A stretch of 64,000 nt of DNA from Melitaea cinxia (GCF_905220565.1 NC_059419.1:6563326-6627325); one strand, 5' to 3'. Positions 1 through 11,934 are shown, counted from the stretch's first letter. The notes: generated by a model not told the origin, from the sequence alone. Made by a program: numbers and translations.

Positions 1-99
1 ATAAAATCCCACAAACAATTTTGGAATTGTCTCAACCTAAATATAAAGTTTTTATTTAAAGAAAATTGAATAGATGTAGCTTATTCGGTGCAGATAGAT

Positions 100-400
100 T
101 ATTCGGTGCAGGATTACATAGTTAATAAAGATGTGTGGACTTAGTGACGCTATATTTTAGGCAACATGCTACAATTTTGTGCTTAAACACAGATTATAAT
201 ATATTATTTTTCAAAAGAGTAACTGCGGAGTTTCTCGTTAATTCTTCTCTGCAGAATCTACATTCCGATTCGTTGGTAGCTTTACTTTTACAAAAATAAT
301 AATTTATTTTGAAAGTTTTAATTTGTAGCAAGACGATTTGAAAGTGTTCTTAGGGCCTATTTGTATAAAGCTGTTATTGATTTTGGTTTTTGATTTTGAC
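100..400 (+). repeat. LINE 3' end, CR1/Zenon-like
   Basis: Non-coding 3' end of a retroposon. It carries the block around 'ctgcagaatctacattccg' and ends in a 'tgattttggttttt' tail. The same sequence recurs in reverse orientation near 20.8, 22.0 and 46.3 kb, which is the main evidence that it is a repeat. Assignment to a CR1/Zenon-like LINE rests on memory of lepidopteran repeats and is moderate. No reverse-transcriptase reading frame is attached. Confidence 0.6.
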
Positions 401-444
401 TAAATAAATGGAAAAAGTATGCTTTAGACCACAAGAATGAAGCA

Positions 445-605
445 AAACTTACGAAACGTAACTCTCTCTCTTTCTATCTTCACTAACTTATATCTCGCTC
501 TCAACTTCCGTTCGCCTCGCCCGAACACACTTTTCATAACGCTCTCGTCAGGCATTCACCAGTTTACTCCCCAACTCAAGCGTGAATAAAGAAGTTTTAC
601 TTCAA
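445..605. repeat. Interspersed repeat D, copy 1
   Basis: A block with 'ctcaacttccgttcgcctcg' and 'acgctctcgtca' followed by 'gaagttttacttcaaaaa' recurs in the same orientation at about 21850-22012, so this is a dispersed repeat. It is not coding. In both places it lies next to a Zenon-like LINE end. The family is not identified. Confidence 0.55.
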
Positions 606-1860
606 AAATTATTATATTAGATAAAACATGTTAAAGATATGTAGCCGTTCCTTTGTATCAGCTCCAGACTAAAACTTATCTCTGTGACAAATTTTATCCG
701 ATATATATCTATATAAAATAAATTCTGATTTAAATTGATTTTATAATGTAGGTAAGCTGATTTCCTAAGTAAATGAATATCATTATATATTCATTTATTT
801 TGACATCTCATTGAAACGTCAATAATATTGAATATACGATGCACGATGCGTCGGGAAATATCTTAGAACAGCCAGTTTCAATACTCTGTCACTGAATTCG
901 CTTATTTCGTTTAGATAGAATTTTGACGTAAACTTCGCACGTATTACTTAAAAAATCTGTCGTTAGGAGGTAAATAAAGAGATAAATTGATATTTGAATG
1001 TGGCATTAAAAGTCATTACACCTATAATATATAACAACGGTTTGACGTAGTGGTCAAAGCAAATGGGTTTTACCCAAGCGTCTGCAGCTACTTAATGATT
1101 GATTAATAGGTAACGTTTGAGTCTTGTAGTTACATATAAATATTTTTAATACATGTACATATCAATAATACATATATTACACCCACAATTTGAATCTAAC
1201 CAACAACCATCGAAGCGCCCCCTCGAAGCAGAAAACTTGACGGATGACTCATTTTTCTTTTGAAGATAATTTGTAGTAGTTTGGGGTGTTCATTTAAACG
1301 TTATATGATTTCGGGGTCTAATTATACCACGAGATCAGTCTAATTTCTTCCATATCTTCGATAACCGGTATTTAGATTTCCTTCATTAACTATATCCACC
1401 ACTTTGAAAACAAGCTGGTGAATGTGAAGTTTGTAATAAAGAAAAACTAATTCACAATCAGTTTGGCGTTTATCGAGATTAGCACTCCCAGAAGGACAAA
1501 CGCTCGAGGCCGTGATAACGTGCTTCCCGTTATAACTTACATAAATATTATATAAAATTTTATATATTTCATATTATCAATGTAAGTTTATATATTGAAG
1601 AAGGTTTTAATTTTTTATTGTTATTTTACAACGTATTTATTAGTTCTAATTATTTAATCACAGTAATTATGAAGCTAGTATGAAGCTATAAAAAGATAGC
1701 AGGAGAAAGCTGAACATCAAAAGCCAAAGATAGAAAACTTTCGAGTAAAATGGAGGAGGCCTTTACTCAAAAAGAGGTCCAGAATAACTACATTTGCATG
1801 ATTTACTCACAAAAAAATATTTATTGTATATTAAGGATAAATAAATGACTTACTTGATAT
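606..1860. other. AT-rich stretch without recognised genes
   Basis: No coding frame, RNA gene or known repeat recognised. Around 1340-1530 the sequence is less AT-rich ('gcactcccagaaggacaaac') and could be a conserved non-coding block, but nothing in it proves function. Confidence 0.4.
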
Positions 1861-1960
1861 TATGTACACCTGATAGCGATCGTTACTCCTTGAAGCGAAA
1901 ATGGCTTCATAATAATAAGTATGAAGCTACCACTGATTCAGAATGTATGAAGTAGGTCTA
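1861..1960. repeat. SINE and LINE-end fragments
   Basis: A short piece of the body of SINE family A ('cacctgatagcgatcgttac') is followed by a fragment of the Zenon-like block ('gaagctaccactgattcaga'). Both are degraded remnants. Confidence 0.5.
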
Positions 1961-2227
1961 AGATGTCAGTAAAATATTGAAATGTGATGTCAGTAAAATA
2001 TTGAACTAATAAAATAAGGATATTATAATAAATAAAGGTTACTGATCTATTGATACATATTGCAATGAGTATGATGTTTTTCATAAAGTAAAATAATAAT
2101 TTCTGAGAATGTGTGTGTGTTCTACTTTAATCAATTAATTTCGCAGTTTCTAAGGTGACATAAGAACGGTCATAGCTGTCAAATGACTAAAATTTAATGT
2201 GTCATCTCGGATATATGAAATCTATAA

Positions 2228-2291
2228 TCTATACAAATAAATAAAATTGGAGTGTCTGTTTGTAATATTAAAATAAATGCTTTTTACTAAA
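2228..2291 (+). mobile_element. Helitron 5' end, truncated
   Basis: The sequence begins TCTATACAAATAAATAAAAT after an A, identical in style to the 5' ends of the Helitrons at 11935 and 33303. It is cut off after about 65 bp, where an RTE-derived element begins. No CTRR 3' end follows. Confidence 0.7.
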
Positions 2292-2620
2292 TGCGCTGTG
2301 TTACTACGGCAGTAAGAATATAAGCCTCCCCCTCTCTTTCCGTGGGTGTTGTAAGAGGCGACTAAAGGATAACACAGTTCCATTACCACCTTGGAACTTA
2401 AGAAGCGCGGGATAACCATCCAACTGCTGGCTTTCAAACAAACAGGCCGAAGACGGGCAGCAGCGTCTTCGGTGCGACAAAGCCAGTCCTGCGATCACCA
2501 ACCCGCCTGCCCAGCGTGGTGACCATGGGCAAAACACATTGAGATCACGCCATTTTTGGCACGAACTTATGGAGGCCTATGTCCAGCAGTGGACTGCGAT
2601 AGGCTGATGTGTGTGTGAGA
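2292..2620 (+). mobile_element. RTE-derived non-autonomous element
   Basis: The first 250 bp match the 5' region of the full RTE at 60702 ('gtgggtgttgtaagaggcga', 'ggataacacagttcca', 'caacccgcctgcccagcgtg'). The last 70 bp match its 3' tail ('cgaacttatggaggcctatg', 'ccagcagtggactgcgatag'). Nearly all coding sequence is missing. The join lies near 2535-2560, just after 'gggcaaaacacat', and the same join is seen in the copy at 29029. It is therefore a propagated internal-deletion derivative that must borrow RTE enzymes. Translations across it are not proteins. Confidence 0.85.
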
Positions 2621-3144
2621 CTAGTTTCGGGACAGCTCAAAATAAAAATAAAAATTACTTTATATATAATATTACTTATTAACCCAACTCAAGCATTTTT
2701 AATCGTTACTCTGTGTTTTCTACTCCTGAAATCCTGGTATCAGAATGCTCTATTTTGATTGATTCCAACAAATGTTGAGTCAAATTAATATTATAAATAT
2801 TACACATTTATACTAGTCCTCACGTTTCAGCAGCTTTATATATTGATACATCTCTTTATTTAATAGAATTTAAATTTAAATATAAGTACATCTAAAAACC
2901 ATTATTTTAAACTGCAACACATTTTAAAATGTCTTAAAAATTATAAAGCCATAAAAGCGCTTTAGTTACGAAATAAGACGCAGGTAGTCTAAATTTAGAA
3001 ACGATAAATCATACTCATGGTATCTTAATGGTGTAATAAAAATAGTAACCTATATTACATGGAACTACTTTTTACCGCAACGTCACTTGCTTGAGTTTCA
3101 ATTCTAGAATAATAAGTGTTCAATATATGTCAAAAATAAATACA
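2621..3144. other. AT-rich stretch without recognised genes
   Basis: Nothing recognised; short A- and T-rich runs only. Confidence 0.4.
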
Positions 3145-3530
3145 CACAACGACGTCTGTTCCTAAGACAAACAAACGAAAGTCTATGTTATAGACCGGTT
3201 GATGTAGTTACCAGTAGGTATATATATTTAGTAAGTGATATACGTTTATGTCAAAATTTGTACACCTACACTGACACAACACCTCCTCGTGCGTTGCGAT
3301 AAGGCCGCCCTTTGTACCTTATGATACTCTGTTCTGTTGTTAAAATCAATCTGATATGTATTATTTCTGTTTTGGTGTACAATAAAGTGTATTGTTATGT
3401 TATGTTATACTTTCTTCTAAAAATATATTTATAGACAGAGTCCAAGCGAGAATCGAAGACGCAATCATTGGAGTCAAAAACAAGTCCACTACAAACTGCA
3501 CTAATGGACTAGTAGAGTCACTAAACTGAC
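3145..3530 (-). mobile_element. SINE family B copy, interrupted
   Basis: On the minus strand the tRNA-like head lies at about 3430-3530 (read as 'gcagtttgtagtggac', then a B-box-like 'cttcgattctcgct'). The body lies at 3145-3250 ('gtctgttcctaaga'). The two parts are separated by a plus-strand LINE 3' end. Without that insert they line up with the intact copies at 28755 and 56760. The copy is strongly diverged. Confidence 0.6.
3250..3410 (+). mobile_element. LINE 3' end (jockey/CR1-type) inside SINE B
   Basis: The sequence contains 'gataaggccgccctttgtac' and ends with 'ggtgtacaataaagtgtatt'. This is the same 3' end as at 25683-25891, in the same orientation. It splits a SINE B copy, so it inserted later. 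No coding part is retained. Confidence 0.65.
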
Positions 3531-5008
3531 TTTGTTACCTACCCTACTATTGGCGATTAAACCTGAAATCGACTTTATATCCAGAACTTGATGTACCCCG
3601 ACACTCTTGTTGATCTTCTATTGTGATTGAGTGCAATATAAATTTTAAAACAAACGTACAAATATACTGGCTATAAAAAATGGGTGTATTTCATATTTAT
3701 ATAAATTATTGTTATTTATTAATTTTTTAAACATTACAGATTCTATTTTGCTAGCTTTTGATTGTAACAACTGAGCTTAAGAATATGTTGCTGATTTGAC
3801 TCATTTGATATAATATTCATGCATGTAACAGGGGTCATTCATTCTTTGATTGAATTTTGTCAAGAACAGCTGACAGTAATAAGTACGAAGCGAAAGAGTT
3901 GGTTGCTGTAAAAAGAAGTCTTTAGAAGGGTAGTTTGAGATTTTATTACTACTACCCATAATTGCGAGATGATTTTAATTATTTAATTAGCCTTGTCGGA
4001 TTTTATAATTTGACGTTAGAACTTTAGTTTTAGATAGAAAATCTTAGTTCACTCCATCCTAACAAAACTTTTAAATCCGTTTATCAATCCAGTAAAAAAT
4101 GAAGTTTAGAACAGAGAGACACATTAAATTTTACATTAGTATGTATACAAAAGCAGGTCATGAGGCCCGCCATTAATACTTTTACGAAATTTATCTTCAC
4201 GAAATATTCACGTATATCGTTGAGCTTAGAATTTAGGGATGTGGTATTCTATGTTTATCTATTCATAGATTTTATTTACCATGTCATTTTAAATTTATGT
4301 CTGATTTATTTAAAATTATTTCAAAACTAAAAGAGGTCGTGGAATTATAAAACCATTAGTGTGTTAGTCTTAAATACTGCTACAGCTGGAAATAAAAGTG
4401 AAGTTATAAAGAGAAGTACGTTATGTAAATTTTTAATTGTTGGTTACCGTTATCAATCAGATAGCTTTATTAGCAACTAGAAAAACAGACCCTAATTTTT
4501 TTACGTACTTAATCCTTATAATTGTGGTAGGGATATGGATATGTTGTACTGTATTGTTGTATGTGTATTTTATTGATAATTAATAACTGATAAAAAAAAT
4601 GTGACATGTAATAACTTATTACATTTTTTTACAATTATAAACTTTTCATATACTCGGTAAATTGAGAAAATTGATGAAATAGAAAATCAGACGTTTGATT
4701 GAGCACGCTTAACGTATAATTAAACCGATAATTGTTCAATTTAGTAGCAAAATTGGGTCAGACTCATTAGCGTTTTTAATATCTCGTGGTTTTCTATCAA
4801 GGATTTTTGACGCTTGAACAAATTATTAGGTTCTGGGTTTGGAGCAATCGTGTGAGCTCGTTTCATTAGTTGCACATACATATATATGCTTTATTGGTAT
4901 ATGATAGGAATTTTTAAATCTTTATTAAGAAAAAAAATTACGTGCGTACATAGTACACTGAGTGAAGTGAAACTTTTTTGGCAAACTAATTGAAAAAAAA
5001 AACTAATT
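3531..5008. other. AT-rich stretch without recognised genes
   Basis: No coding potential or known repeat recognised. Long A/T runs near 4590-4640 and 4920-5000. Confidence 0.4.
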
Positions 5009-5021
5009 AAAAAAACAAAAA
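5009..5021 (-). terminator. Pol III-type T runs after the 5S-like copy
   Basis: Read on the minus strand, the 5S-like sequence is followed within about 5-17 bases by a run of five T and then a run of seven T. This is what an RNA polymerase III terminator looks like. Its role depends on whether the 5S copy is transcribed, which is doubtful. Confidence 0.4.
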
Positions 5022-5025
5022 CAAA

Positions 5026-5145
5026 TAGTCAAGGTCGCGTGGTGTTCCCAGGTGGTCACCCACCCAAGTACTGACCGCGCCTGACGTTGCTTAACTTCGG
5101 TGATCGGACGAGAACCAGTGTATTCAACATAGTACGGACGTACAG
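5026..5145 (-). rRNA. 5S rRNA-like copy, probable pseudogene
   Basis: The minus strand reads as a 120-base 5S rRNA, the usual length. The internal promoter is well preserved: 'gaagttaagcaacgtc' (A block) and 'gtcagtacttgggtgggtga' with 'ccacctgggaacacc' (C block). The 5' and 3' ends, which should pair to form helix I, have drifted and pair poorly ('ctgtacgtc' against 'gaccttgac'). It stands alone instead of in a tandem 5S cluster. I see a 5S-derived sequence. Inference: a dispersed retroposed copy or 5S pseudogene. A functional orphan 5S gene is less likely. Confidence 0.8.
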
Positions 5146-5779
5146 TGACCACCTTTATGACAGTTATAACTATAAGTGTGTTGTCTGAAAAACAACCAGA
5201 AAATGATTTTTTTTTTTCATGTTTTTATTTATACGGAAAATTAAAAAAAGATTAAAGCCATTTATTTAAGCACTACAATCTTGGGTTTCTTTCCAATCCC
5301 TAAGTTTATTACCTCTTAAGTCAGTCCTCTGTCCAGCACCATAACAAATTCTTACTGTTGGTGTTAAGTATTTTCAATGTAAGTGCTTTAGTAAACAAAA
5401 GTCTACGTTTTAATTTCGTTCTATCATTATACAAGCTTAAGCAAAACAAAATTTCACTGCGCCATAAACATTTCCAAATAGTTATTTCATAATGTACAAA
5501 ATATTATTAATACAAATGCTATATTTAAACATTAATATATTCTATCGATTATCGTTATAAATTGTATGCGTTAGACATTACTTATCCATTGCGCATGAAC
5601 AGGCCAAGGGGCAGCTTTGAAGTTGTATGAGTAATTACTGGTTCCTCTTACCACCGCAATTTCATAATTCTCAATGTGGCTCATTAGATCTATAATGAAG
5701 TAATATGAATTTGTTGTATTGGATATTTTGATTTAAATATTATAATAAAATGGAATGGGAATTAAAAGCTTTAGTGCTT
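5146..5779. other. AT-rich stretch without recognised genes
   Basis: Nothing recognised. Confidence 0.4.
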
Positions 5780-6112
5780 AGCTAACAACCGCTCTGGTGT
5801 AGTGTGCGATTATTCGCCTAAAGCACCGACGGTTTGCTGGTTCTATTCCCACTAGGGACGGATATTTGTATTTCTAAAAATATTTCTTTCCGTTTTTTAT
5901 GTCTGTCCTTGTCGGTCTTTCCACCGTGCCTCGGAGCGCACGTTAAGCTGTTGGTCCCGGTTGTTATCATGTACACTCGTATCGTTACTCATAGTAGGGA
6001 ACATGTCCGCCAACCCGCAGTGAAACAGTGGGGTTGATTAAGCTCCAATCCTTCTCCTACATTGAGAAAGAGGCCTATGCCCAACAGTGGGATGTTGCAG
6101 GCTCAATGAATG
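5780..6112 (+). mobile_element. SINE family A (Metulj-like), full length
   Basis: Full-length tRNA-headed SINE. The head has 'ccgctctggtgtagt' and a B-box-like 'ggttctattcc'. The body has 'ccaccgtgcctcggagcgca' and 'cggttgttatcatgtacac'. The tail is 'ggcctatgcccaacagtggg'. An 8-bp target duplication (TAGTGCTT) flanks it at 5772-5779 and 6113-6120, which fixes the ends. It encodes no protein; transcription would be by Pol III and mobilisation by a LINE. Confidence 0.85.
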
Positions 6113-6697
6113 TAGTGCTTTTCCGGCAAAAAGTGCTTTAATTAAATTTTTTTTTGCAACGCAGTTCCGAAATAACCCCCTAAAAAATAAAATCAATAAT
6201 TAATAGGTATAGTAATCAATACAGCAATTATCTTACATAAAATATATCGCTAAACAATTTTTCGTATTCCGTAAAATTGTCTAATTAAAAATAACGGTAA
6301 AAAAATTTGGGTTTCATTGCCAAAGGGGACGCAGGCCGTTTTTATCTCAATTCCCTTAATGAAAGGGTGCGATTGTGTCGTGAAATAAAGGGCAGATTAT
6401 GTTAACAATTATTTGTATTAAGCGGATTACAACACCGGTATTCGGGGTATTTTGATGTGGTTTTAATGTTCGTTGATTAGAATTTATGATTAGTTACCTC
6501 GTTTACATATAAAAGAAAAAAATTATAACACAGTAATTTGTTAGTATATTTTACCCAATTATATGGATTTTAAGTATTTTGAGTTTCTGATCAGAGTCAT
6601 GTCCTAAAAGATGTGCGGAAGATGCATCGAAGAGTAAGTTAAGCCACCTGCCCCAGTTGTTATTATAGGCATCTGATATTTATGTATTATGATACTT
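6113..6697. other. AT-rich stretch; one less AT-rich block
   Basis: Nothing recognised apart from a compositionally distinct block at about 6305-6410 ('ccaaaggggacgcaggccgt', 'gaaataaagggcagatta'). It could be a conserved non-coding element; this is only a suggestion from composition. Confidence 0.3.
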
Positions 6698-6835
6698 TGA
6701 CGATACGTGTGCACAGCGGCTACAGAACTGGCTGTTGCGCTGATGGTCACAGCCTCGATACCACACCTGACAAAACACTTGTTCAGGCCATACAGGTGTT
6801 TATCGTGGTCTGCAAGTTCGAGCTTGTGTGTTTGT
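6698..6835 (+). mobile_element. SINE family A head, degraded
   Basis: Matches the head and early body of SINE A at 58235: 'ggctgttgcgctgatggt', 'cctcgatacc' and 'ggccatacaggtgtttatcg'. The 3' part is missing. Confidence 0.55.
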
Positions 6836-7834
6836 GTGTTTCGGGACTCATAATTGTAAGAAAAAAACTCAATTTTGCTTAATTTCTTGCTTCTTCGTTT
6901 ATTATTTCAATCATCAATATATATAACAAATATCAGCTAGATTACAATGTGCAAGTGACTTCAGAGTTGTTCCTCGGCCCTCGACCTAAGAATGGTGCTT
7001 CTCCTTTGTCATTAGTTCCTTTCATTCCCATATTCGCACCAATACGGATACTAATTTGGCTAAGTCTCAACTACTTAGTTAAATTACAGAAAACCCCTAA
7101 ACTTACAAAACATTTGTAATAATATTAGGTAGAGTAAAACTACAATATGGATTAACTAAATCAATACATAGTTTAATCTTAAATGAAAATAATTAAATAC
7201 AACCAATAATTAAATTAACAAATATACCTCACAATTTATTAATCGATTGTTATTTATTTATTGGGCTAACACAATAAAGTCCCAGTGGAGGCTGTTGAGT
7301 GTGAGTCATTTATAGTAATTTATATCCACACCACAAGTAACGTAGTATCAAAATAACAAGTCAATTTGCTGGTGAAGCAGCGAGATGTATTAAGCTCCGA
7401 CTCAACTCCTTTATGGAGAAGAAGATTGCCCTACTTCATTAATTCATCCAAAGAAATAAATGAACTCTTTCGTTAATGTCAGTATAAAACTAAGCAGCAT
7501 CCATATATAATGTAATTTAGTAAATAGATCTAAATCATCTAAGTTATCTACAAAACCTACGTTCAACATCATAGCTTCTCCAGTAACCCTCGATCTAATA
7601 TTACATGTGTATTATTGTGTCCCACTTTCCCCGGATCTTTTTATTATAATGCCCAGGGCGGAAAGGGTTCGTGCCCATAATTTAGACACATAGACATTAT
7701 ATTTTAAGCCCTTCGCTGGAAATAAAGAAGTTATTGTTAGTTATTTGGTAAAAATATTACGTACTATTGTAGATATTCCACACCCACAGCTGGACAAAGA
7801 CTGTACCAATAAGTAAATTTAAATAAATATATGT
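6836..7834. other. AT-rich stretch without recognised genes
   Basis: Nothing recognised. A GC-richer patch at 7615-7690 ('tgcccagggcggaaagggtt') stands out in composition only. Confidence 0.35.
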
Positions 7835-8050
7835 TTTTATGTACACTCACTATCGTCTATTCCTGAGGTAAATCAATGCCAGTGTTTTACGTAAAAGCCA
7901 ACTGATATTACGAGTAAATATGTGTTTTCATGAATGTACATGTAAATAATATAAACACGAATAAATATATAATACGCTCAAATACAGGGTAGAAATCGAA
8001 TTAGCAATCTCCGGGCCAGAAAGCATGGTCAAACACGGCTATCAATAACG
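7835..8050 (-). mobile_element. SINE family B, diverged copy
   Basis: Plus-strand order is body ('cgtctattcctgaggtaa'), a region of A/T with 'aatataaacacgaataaata', then the tRNA-like head ('agaaatcgaattagcaatct', 'gccagaaagcatggtcaaac'). This is the same order as the better preserved minus-strand copies at 28755 and 56760. Confidence 0.6.
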
Positions 8051-9725
8051 CGAAGTTTTTACCAAGCTCATTAAGTGCAGATTTAAATATACGTAAATCT
8101 TAAAAACTTTTACAATTTAAAGATACGTTTAAGAGTAATTCCTGGCTTATTTTAGTTCTATCACAATGTTTACATTTTACATCAAGAAATGAATAAAGTT
8201 TTAACGTTAATTAGCACTAAAATATTTGAAAGTGCACGCTCATATTTTAAATAAAGTACTATTTTTATAAAGCAACGATTATATATTTAATTTATAAAGC
8301 TAAGTTTTATTTTAATTATTTCAATCAATTTAATATTGTTAAAAACTATGACACTACAATAAATTTTAATTAAATGAATTTGAAATAAAGATTCTACCAT
8401 GAAATTTACAAAAAAAAAAAACATAAAATTAATTCAGCTTAATATATATTGCAAAATTTACCATAGTGACTCCCTTAAATATTGGAAATAAATTCAATTT
8501 CCATTTATACAAAATTTTTGAAATGTCAGCGTGTAAATTGAATTGTTTACACTGGCAACAGTGGAACTGGGGGAGAAACCGTCAAATCATTTTCGACCAA
8601 TAAGTTACAGGCTGTACCTACAATGTTACATTTGTATAATCCTATTATTTTAAGAGATTTAGATGTTTTATTGCATTTTTAATACATAAGCAGCGTGCGC
8701 TTATTCTTCGCTTTAGCTTACACGCGTTCATGTTTTTAGTTGTACTTAAAATTGACAATATTTTTTTATATATTTTTTTAAATTCTTGAGAACTAAGTAT
8801 TATGCTAGTTTTGATTTTGCTATTAACGACATAGTTATTTCGAATGGTGGTGATAATAGATAATTATTTTTGGATTATGTTATAGTGTTAACTATTAAAT
8901 ACTTTTTTGATGACGTCGTTCTAAACTAAAATTTTCTTCTTAGTTAGTCGTTTTAACGAAGAAAGGATTTTATGGTCTAATATAACACTGCAGTAAAAAT
9001 TTAAGGAAAACAACGTATTCTATAATTAAATAACAATAACAATTTCAATATTTTCTCTACTAAACGAAAAATTTTAAATTCACAAAATTTTTTTTACTAA
9101 AATCAAATTAAAGGTTTATTAAGATTAATTAATCTTTCTAAACCTTTAGTATACATACTTTACTAATAATAATACACATTCGAGAAAAATTAAGCCAAAC
9201 ACAAAAAAAACAGTCAACAACTGGCAGCCCCATCAAAATATCGTCCTTTAATCTAATACAAAAAGGGCCGAGACTGGACCGTGGCAGAATGAATCAACCG
9301 TCGAAAATTTAATTCGTTTCAAAGTTGCCAGCCTAATTCGTTTACCCATTCGGGAAATTAAATAGATGGGTAATTTGGCAACCCTATTAGTGGGATCGGG
9401 GGAACCCTAGGACATAAACTAGGGTCAGATTTATGGGGACACACACTGTTTAGTTTTGAAATTATTAAGCCCTTAGTACTTCGTTACTTGTTTGTTTTGA
9501 TTCATTGTCGTAATTTCATTTCAATCTTTTTTTTGCTTATAATATTTTGTACAAAAGTAATAGAATTGTAATAGAAGCTGTAATCACGTGGGTATTACTC
9601 AATATGTTAACATTTTTTCTTTCTTCTCTTATAGGACTTATTCTGAAATATTTTTCCTTATTAAGCAACTATTGTCATTAATACCATAGGCTAAATAATA
9701 TCCCATTACGACTCATAGCGACGTG
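8051..9725. other. AT-rich stretch; block at 9220-9440
   Basis: No gene recognised. At 8520-8600 and 9220-9440 the base composition is more balanced ('caactggcagccccatcaaa', 'tttggcaaccctattagtgg') with no repeat copy elsewhere in the window. These are candidate conserved non-coding segments, unproven. Confidence 0.3.
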
Positions 9726-9835
9726 ATGATGACTAGCTCGTTGGCGCAGTTTGTAGTGGCTCTGCTTTCTGCTACGCCTGTTGTAGCTTCGATTCCCGCC
9801 TGAGTCTGGGTGTAACATTTATATTTATTATTATT
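9726..9835 (+). mobile_element. SINE family B head
   Basis: tRNA-like head with 'cgttggcgcagtttgtagtg', 'ctctgctttctgct' and the B-box-like 'gcttcgattcccgcc', then 'tgagtctgggtgtaac'. The tail decays into A/T sequence. Not a tRNA gene: no cloverleaf closes. Confidence 0.7.
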
Positions 9836-10903
9836 ATAGTAGAGGGTAAAAAAACAGTGCCACGTACAGTAAGTGTTAAAACTAAATTTATTTCAAGGAA
9901 CTTTCTACGCAATTGAAAGAGTTAATTCAATTTCAAACAATTAAAAGAATAAAACCAGTTGCTAGTGTTTAATCGAACACTGTACTTTACTGCCCTCGAT
10001 ACTCATCGACAGTACATTTGCTTAATAAATCAACCAGCGCGCGACACAATCGCTAATGCGATACGATTTATCTGCGTTTTAAATACGTTACAAATAAACT
10101 CTTCAACCCCCCTTCCCCCTTTATTCGAAGGCATTAATAGATATGAATAGTGTCTGGCGAGATGCCAGTTCGCCTATAGATTTTGTAATTACTATGGGTT
10201 TGATATAATTTTTGAGGGAGAATGTTTCGAGATATGACTGTGATCTTTATATTTAATTAGAAAGTAGGATAATATTTATTTTGATTGTTTTAAGATTTTT
10301 ATTTATATTATGTTATATACTGGATATTATTATCATTATTTATTGGACCCACAATTTAGTAACAAAAATCAAGCAGCTTTCGATTATCACTCGATAAAAA
10401 AGCATGGTCGATAAGACAACTGTTGCTTATCAGTCACTTTTTGATTGTGACTTGCACAAAAAATGCTGAATTCTAGCCAACACATCGGTATTTTTTAAGC
10501 ACGTGACGCGATATGCAGTTACAATCTGAAAATATTTTCAAGTATTTTCAAAACATTTTAGTAATCATATACCTAATTATATATTCAACATTTATAATAA
10601 CAAAGCAAAAGTAATTTTATGATACTTAAAATTTAATTAACGTTCAATACAAAAATTCTAGTATTTTAAAAATTTTGTACAACAATGTAATTGTTCTTTA
10701 TAAATAATAAAATAAACACAATTGTTGGAAAACAAAGAAATCTGGACTCGAACTTTCTTCTGAATGTTTTCTCGTAATTAAAAAAGTTACTGATTCAATT
10801 CCGTGACATTTGATTAACATTCTTAAATAAATTTTTCTTTTAAAATAAAGTACAATATAAATATTTAAATAACTTTAAAATGCGTTGATATTTTATATAT
10901 ATG
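9836..10903. other. AT-rich stretch without recognised genes
   Basis: Nothing recognised. Confidence 0.4.
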
Positions 10904-11115
10904 TAATATATATGTAAAATTCTCGTGTCACAATGTCAGTTACCATACTCTTCCGAAACGGCTGGGCCGATTTTTATGAAATTTTGTGTGCATATCGGGT
11001 AAGTTTGAGAATCGGCCAACATCTATTTTTCATACACCTAATAATAGATATAGGGGGGGGGGGGGATTAAGGTTAATAACATATATGGTAAAGCAACGTT
11101 TGCGGGGTCAGCTAA
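10904..11115 (+). mobile_element. Non-autonomous Helitron, family 2
   Basis: Contains 'attctcgtgtcacaatgtca', 'gaaacggctgggccgatttt' and the 3' end 'gcggggtcagCTAA' followed by T. CTAA fits the CTRR terminus of Helitrons. About 210 bp with no coding sequence. A 13-G run lies at 11053-11065. Related copies are at 42719 and 58579. It would depend on an unlinked RepHel protein. Confidence 0.75.
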
Positions 11116-11149
11116 TTTTACTTTAAATCTTTTATGGCTTTTAATTTAA

Positions 11150-11265
11150 AAAAGAATTGTGTTTGCTCGCAAACTAAAACCAATTGACTAAAAAATTCGA
11201 CGGAATCAGTCCATCCATACAAAAGGTTTGAGGTATACATAAATAAAAAAATACAATCTAATTGT
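11150..11265 (-). repeat. Fragment of the 'aaccgacttc' element
   Basis: Antisense, internally deleted piece of the element nested in the Helitron at 11935. The end 'aattgtgtttgctcgcaaac' is the reverse of that element's right end. Confidence 0.5.
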
Positions 11266-11555
11266 GAACCGCCTCCTTTTTTGGAAGTAGATTAAAAGTA
11301 GAATGACGTATTTATGAAAATTATTCAGCTCATAATCATATGTATCATTACGTTTTCCTAGTATTTTTTTCATTTTTTCTTATGTACATAGATATATGCT
11401 GAGGTTTACTAGATCACGCTTCATTTAATAATTATACATTTAAGGCATTTAGTATTATATTATAATATTATAAATACAAAATAACAATATATATAAAAAA
11501 CAAAAACTTAAGACAGCTACGACAAATAAAAAACTAATCATATTTGTTCGCTTCA

Positions 11556-11650
11556 GCCTTTAATATCCCACTGCTGGGCATAGGCCTCTTTCCCATGTAG
11601 GAGAAGGATCAGAGCTTAATCCACCACGCTGCGCAAATGCGGGTTGGAAA
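11556..11650 (-). mobile_element. SINE family A 3' part
   Basis: Reverse-strand tail and late body of SINE A: 'cccactgctgggcataggcc', 'tgtaggagaaggatcagagc', 'taatccaccacgctgcgc'. It is 5'-truncated. Confidence 0.8.
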
Positions 11651-11934
11651 TTGTATAAACGAGACTAATTAAAGTGCAGACATTTTGTAGTATATTATGT
11701 AATTTTCTCGCGACACAGTTCCTGAAATATTTCAATTACATTGTTAAAAAAGGGAAAATATATTGATTTTATGTAACATGGCGGAACACCAGCTAATTTA
11801 GAATATTTTTTTTAAGGAGTTTAAACGTTATAAGCTGAAGTCAATAAAAAAGTCGGAAAAATTCAACTACATTTACTAGTTTTGATTTTTCACTTAAGTT
11901 GAAAGTTTTTAGCTACGCCTAGAACTTTTCAAAA

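Noticed and set aside
2222..2537. Two minus-strand open frames of 71 and 77 codons
   Set aside because: They cover a Helitron end and the RTE 5' region read in the wrong direction.
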